A stretch of DNA of 64,000 bases from a bacterium. GTDB taxonomy: Bacteria > Bacillota > Clostridia > Lachnospirales > Lachnospiraceae. Position 1 is the stretch's first letter; each line of letters begins with the position of its first letter. The notes under the pieces were generated by a model. It had not been told where the DNA came from. It made no database searches and was given only the letters and a program-made list of their open reading frames with translations. Shown piece after piece: positions 61,390 through 64,000 of this stretch. The stretch lies in NCBI GenBank assembly GCA_004562765.1, contig SFRL01000015.1:5862-69861 (forward strand), written 5' to 3'. Position numbers and translations under genes: made by a program.

Positions 61390-61423
61390 AAAAGTCTTCG
61401 GTGAATAACCGGAGACTTTTTTT
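61390..61423 (+). terminator. Terminator of the 134-residue gene
   Basis: 12-bp stem AAAGTCTTCGGT/ACCGGAGACTTT with one internal mismatch pair, five-base loop, then T7. Confidence 0.85.
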
Positions 61424-61479
61424 CGCATAATAGGTGTGCGACAGGAATTAGTAATATTTTAAAAGCGAGGTAAAATGCA

Positions 61480-61938
61480 ATGATCTTAACAGAAAAAGAA
61501 AAAACAGCAATTCAGGATCTGCAGACACAGGAAAAAGGTCTGGTGGAGAAATATCATCGCAGCCAGAGCGAGGCAAAGGATCCGGTGCTGCAGGATCTGC
61601 TCAGTGATCTGGAGCAGAAGCAGCAGAAACACTATGATACACTGGGTCAGGTGCTCTCCGGAAGCATTCCCAGCTGTGACTGCAACTGCAAGGCAGGCGC
61701 GGACTATCAGCCGAAGGCAACCTACACCGGAATGACAGAGACTGAGGACAAGAAAAACGACTGTTTTCTGGCAACTGACTGTATCAGCGCAGAGAAGCTG
61801 GCTTCCAGCGAATACAACACAAACGTGTTCAATTTCAGTGAGCCTGCAGTGAGAAAGCTGCTGGCGGATATTCAGGTGGAAGAGCAGAATTATGCGGAGA
61901 TGCTCTACAAGTACAAGACTGTGAATGCGATGAAATAA
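61480..61938 (+). CDS. CotF-type spore coat protein
   Basis: 152 residues. An N-terminal helix pair (QDLQTQEKGLVEKYHRSQSE, then QDLLSDLEQKQQKHYDTL) forms half of a ferritin-like CotF bundle. A Cys-rich turn (CDCNCKAG) lies near 66, then a second helix pair with SEYNTNVFNFSEPAVRKLL and VEEQNYAEMLYKY. Members are found in the coat of clostridial spores. Supports a sporulating host together with the YlmC/YmxH gene. Confidence 0.82.
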   Translation: MILTEKEKTAIQDLQTQEKGLVEKYHRSQSEAKDPVLQDLLSDLEQKQQKHYDTLGQVLSGSIPSCDCNCKAGADYQPKATYTGMTETEDKKNDCFLATDCISAEKLASSEYNTNVFNFSEPAVRKLLADIQVEEQNYAEMLYKYKTVNAMK

Positions 61939-61942
61939 CTCA

Positions 61943-61988
61943 GGACATGAAAAAAGTGTGCGCGGAAGCGCACACTTTTTTCATGTCC
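61943..61988. terminator. Two-way terminator, 21-bp perfect stem
   Basis: Arms 61943-61963 and 61968-61988 pair without mismatch around a GGAA loop, with A6/T6 inside the arms. It ends both the coat-protein gene (plus) and the GH43 gene (minus), overlapping the latter's last codons. Confidence 0.9.
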
Positions 61989-63639
61989 TACATGATTCAA
62001 CCGGATGGGCTTCGTAGGAAAACCAGTCAAAGTCCGCATACATACCAAAGCCGGTCAGATCCTGACAGCAGATGCCGATCATGGCACCGGAAAACCAGCC
62101 TTCTTCACACGCCTCGTCTGATAGAAAGCTACAGTCGAAGGAGTCGCCGATCGCCAGATAATCGTTATCTTTTTCTCTGCGGTAGAAAAACTGCAGGCGG
62201 TCATGGTCGATGGTGACCTTCAGGCAGATGGGTGCATCCGTGCTGACAGGAACGAAGCCGATAGGATAGCTGTACTGCTTATTCTCGGCGCGAAGAATGC
62301 TGACGCAGGTGCCCAGATCCTCGTCGAAGGTGATGTGCAGATAGAGATAATTGTCTGAATCATACATGCAGATCAGTCCTGCCATCTGCTTGAACACTTC
62401 GGGATGAAATTCCATACAGGTGGAGGCTTCCAACCTGAACTCTGTCATACGCCTTGCGAGCAGGGTTTGGTGAAACTTTGAGGAAAGCCCTTCACGACCG
62501 TACATCCGAAGCCATCCGGGGCGTTCTGACAGAGAGCAGTGGTAGTCATCCATCGGAACTCTTAAAGACTGCCATTCAAGATCCAGAACGGTGGAATCAA
62601 AATGATCTACGGCAGGGCGAGCCGGAAAACGGTATTCCGGCAGATCAGGGGCGGGAACCTGTACATCCGGAAGCGTTGTACCGTTATCCAGTATGAGCCA
62701 GTCATCATCCGTCCAACGCATTTTCTGAATGGCAGTTTCTCTGCCGAGTGTATAGCGGCGGCAGCCGGGAAAACGCTTTCGGTCTGCCTCGTTCCTGTTA
62801 TTTAGCGGACGTCCGCAGAGGTGCACGGCATACCAGTTACCGTTTTGGGTTTCGACGAGATCTGCATGTCCGGATTTTTGCAATGGATGATCCTCGTGAT
62901 GCCGGGAGGTCAGGATGGAATATGCCTTGTTCTCAGAGGTGCGTTCCATGTACTCAGAGCGATACATTTCATAGGGACCCCATACAGATCTGGAACGTTG
63001 GATCGTTTGCCCATGTCCCTCTCCGGTGCCGGCGTCGGCGGAAAAGAGATAGTACCAGTCGTTACGTTTGAAGATATGAGGTCCTTCCAGAAATATCTTA
63101 TCACCAACATATATTTCACGGACCGGACCGATCATCTGCTTTTTTTCAGGGGAGTATTCCTGAAGAATGATGCGTCCTGCGTATTTTTTTGGAACACGAT
63201 GGTCTGTCACCATGCTTACCATATATTTCCTGCCATCCGTGTCATGAAACAGCGACGGATCAAAGCCGAAGTTGTTGAGAGGAACAGGCTGTGACCAAGG
63301 TCCCATGATATCATTTGCAGTTACAAGATAATTTTTCGTATCATACATATTGCAATAGAAGGAACTGACAACGGTAAAAACCAGATAGAAGGTTCCGTTA
63401 TCGTAGGTGAGACATGGCGCCCATATACCCTGGGAAGCACCGACACCGCGCAGATCCAGCAGCTCGGTATCATCTAAGGCATAACAGAGTGTTTCCCAAT
63501 GAATGAGATCTTTCGAGTGGCTGATCTTTACTCCGGGCCACCATTCAAAGGTAGAGGTGGCAATGTAATAATCATCTTCCACACGGATGATGGAAGGATC
63601 GGGGTGAAAGCCCCGCAGGATCGGATTTGTGATATTCAT
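61981..63639 (-). CDS. Glycoside hydrolase family 43, beta-xylosidase type
   Basis: 552 residues, no signal peptide, so probably a cytoplasmic xylo-oligosaccharide hydrolase. Five-bladed propeller at about 1-310 with the catalytic base Asp in GFHPDPSII near 14, the pKa-modulating Asp in NFGFDPSLFHD near 128, and the acid Glu in FLEGPHIFKR near 185. A C-terminal beta-sandwich (about 330-545) completes the XynB-type two-domain layout. AAAGGAGC site before the ATG. It points to growth on plant xylan. No transporter lies beside it within the window. Confidence 0.93.
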   Translation of the reverse strand: MNITNPILRGFHPDPSIIRVEDDYYIATSTFEWWPGVKISHSKDLIHWETLCYALDDTELLDLRGVGASQGIWAPCLTYDNGTFYLVFTVVSSFYCNMYDTKNYLVTANDIMGPWSQPVPLNNFGFDPSLFHDTDGRKYMVSMVTDHRVPKKYAGRIILQEYSPEKKQMIGPVREIYVGDKIFLEGPHIFKRNDWYYLFSADAGTGEGHGQTIQRSRSVWGPYEMYRSEYMERTSENKAYSILTSRHHEDHPLQKSGHADLVETQNGNWYAVHLCGRPLNNRNEADRKRFPGCRRYTLGRETAIQKMRWTDDDWLILDNGTTLPDVQVPAPDLPEYRFPARPAVDHFDSTVLDLEWQSLRVPMDDYHCSLSERPGWLRMYGREGLSSKFHQTLLARRMTEFRLEASTCMEFHPEVFKQMAGLICMYDSDNYLYLHITFDEDLGTCVSILRAENKQYSYPIGFVPVSTDAPICLKVTIDHDRLQFFYRREKDNDYLAIGDSFDCSFLSDEACEEGWFSGAMIGICCQDLTGFGMYADFDWFSYEAHPVESCRT

Positions 63640-63716
63640 AATAGCTGCTCCTTTTTCTTATTTATATTTTTTATGTACTGTAAAAACAATAACAACAGGA
63701 GAAGAGAAAGATAAGG

Positions 63717-63829
63717 CGGATTTTTTAGATGGAACAGCACTTTTTTTATATGTGTGGTAAAATTTTAGAAAAAGGCATTTAAGAACTAAAAAATCCGTAG
63801 TTACGACTAAAAAAATACGGTTTTTTTAG
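63717..63829. promoter_or_regulatory. Three copies of a CGGATTTTTTAG-like motif upstream of GH43
   Basis: CGGATTTTTTAG at 63717-63728, its inverted form CTAAAAAATCCG at 63786-63797, and CGGTTTTTTTAG at 63818-63829. The last two form a hairpin (14-base arms, one mismatch, 63786-63829) that may terminate transcription. Possible regulator sites for the xylosidase or for an unseen gene to the right. Confidence 0.45.
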
Positions 63830-64000
63830 ACGGGTGAACTTGGTATAGTACAGATACAAAATAAATGAACACGAAATCACAAAGGATTTCGGAAAACTAT
63901 TGATAGTGTCAAATGACCTATGAAAAAAATGAGCAAAAGAAAAAGGCTCAGATGAACCTTGAAAACTGTAGATATTTTAGGTTTTGGTAGCTTACCGCCA
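63830..64000. other. Right end of the window, no gene resolved
   Basis: AT-rich. A short open frame ATGACCTATGAAAAAAATG from 63913 codes for only about 23 residues before TAG at 63988. No ribosome-binding site was seen. Confidence 0.3.

Noticed and set aside
63913..63990. 23-codon frame at the right end
   Set aside because: No ribosome-binding site and no recognisable product; reported only as part of the unresolved end.
1..64000. CRISPR arrays, rRNA genes, prophage modules, IS elements with DDE transposases
   Set aside because: I looked for regularly spaced repeats, rRNA signatures, phage structural genes and DDE transposases and saw none. The only transposase is the RAYT at 59110.

Overview
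The window reads as a chromosomal segment of a spore-forming, Gram-positive gut anaerobe, most likely a member of the Lachnospiraceae (Clostridia). The evidence is gene content: an oxygen-sensitive-looking 4Fe-4S aldo/keto reductase, sporulation genes (YlmC/YmxH type, CotF-type coat protein), a MurE with the diaminopimelate-type motif, LytTR and hybrid-kinase signalling, PrkC with PASTA domains, and a GH43 xylosidase. Most of the window has moderate GC content. The first ~3.1 kb is strikingly AT-rich and the next ~3 kb intermediate, so the left end is either a recent acquisition or an assembly join.

Layout. 1-6.2 kb: AT-rich genes on the minus strand (partial nth, a frameshifted Ca2+/Na+ exchanger, a secreted CAP protein, an MBOAT acyltransferase), then an XRE regulator and a PIN toxin-antitoxin pair. 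6.3-8.2 kb: structured non-coding DNA, two divergent tRNA-Leu genes, an Fe-S aldo/keto reductase and a palindromic 134-bp element. 8.2-15.6 kb: housekeeping run dgt-dnaG-rpoD-trmK-nif3-like-nucleoside kinase. 15.7-25.5 kb: accessory zone with a DUF2798 membrane protein, a second PIN TA pair with a striking operator, two internally deleted genes, a MATE pump with its MerR/GyrI regulator and a 19-bp-spacer promoter, LysR, flavodoxin, antiporter, acetyltransferase and a RelE TA pair. 25.5-29.5 kb: RNase P RNA, a three-gene operon (zinc ribbon, DUF5685, J-domain), and pyrBI. 29.5-36.2 kb: a rearranged island holding one intact LytTR regulator/surface-protein unit plus remnants of at least two further copies, interrupted by a RelE TA pair and an AbiE pair. 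36.4-51 kb: dense housekeeping (murE, priA, def, fmt, Zn-protease, rsmB, rlmN, Uma2-like, PP2C, prkC, rsgA, thiN), interrupted only by a ~717-bp nested inverted-repeat element. 51-57.5 kb: a three-gene signalling operon (REC-HD-GYP and two hybrid histidine kinases, the second fused to a DegV domain). 57.6-64 kb: ychF, a REP-associated transposase with matching repeats, ylmC/ymxH, nrdR, a small protein behind a sigma-28-like promoter, a CotF-type coat protein and a GH43 enzyme.

How it works together. The dnaG-rpoD and def-fmt-(protease)-rsmB-rlmN-PP2C-prkC-rsgA runs are conserved Firmicute housekeeping clusters for replication initiation, translation start, ribosome modification and envelope stress sensing. 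The accessory zones hold five toxin-antitoxin-like pairs within 30 kb, four pseudogenes or relics and several repeat elements, so they are the plastic part of the segment. The most interesting signals are the 41715-42431 nested palindrome (a candidate large structured RNA or MITE-like element), the kinase-receiver-DegV fusion, and the broken-up surface-protein array.
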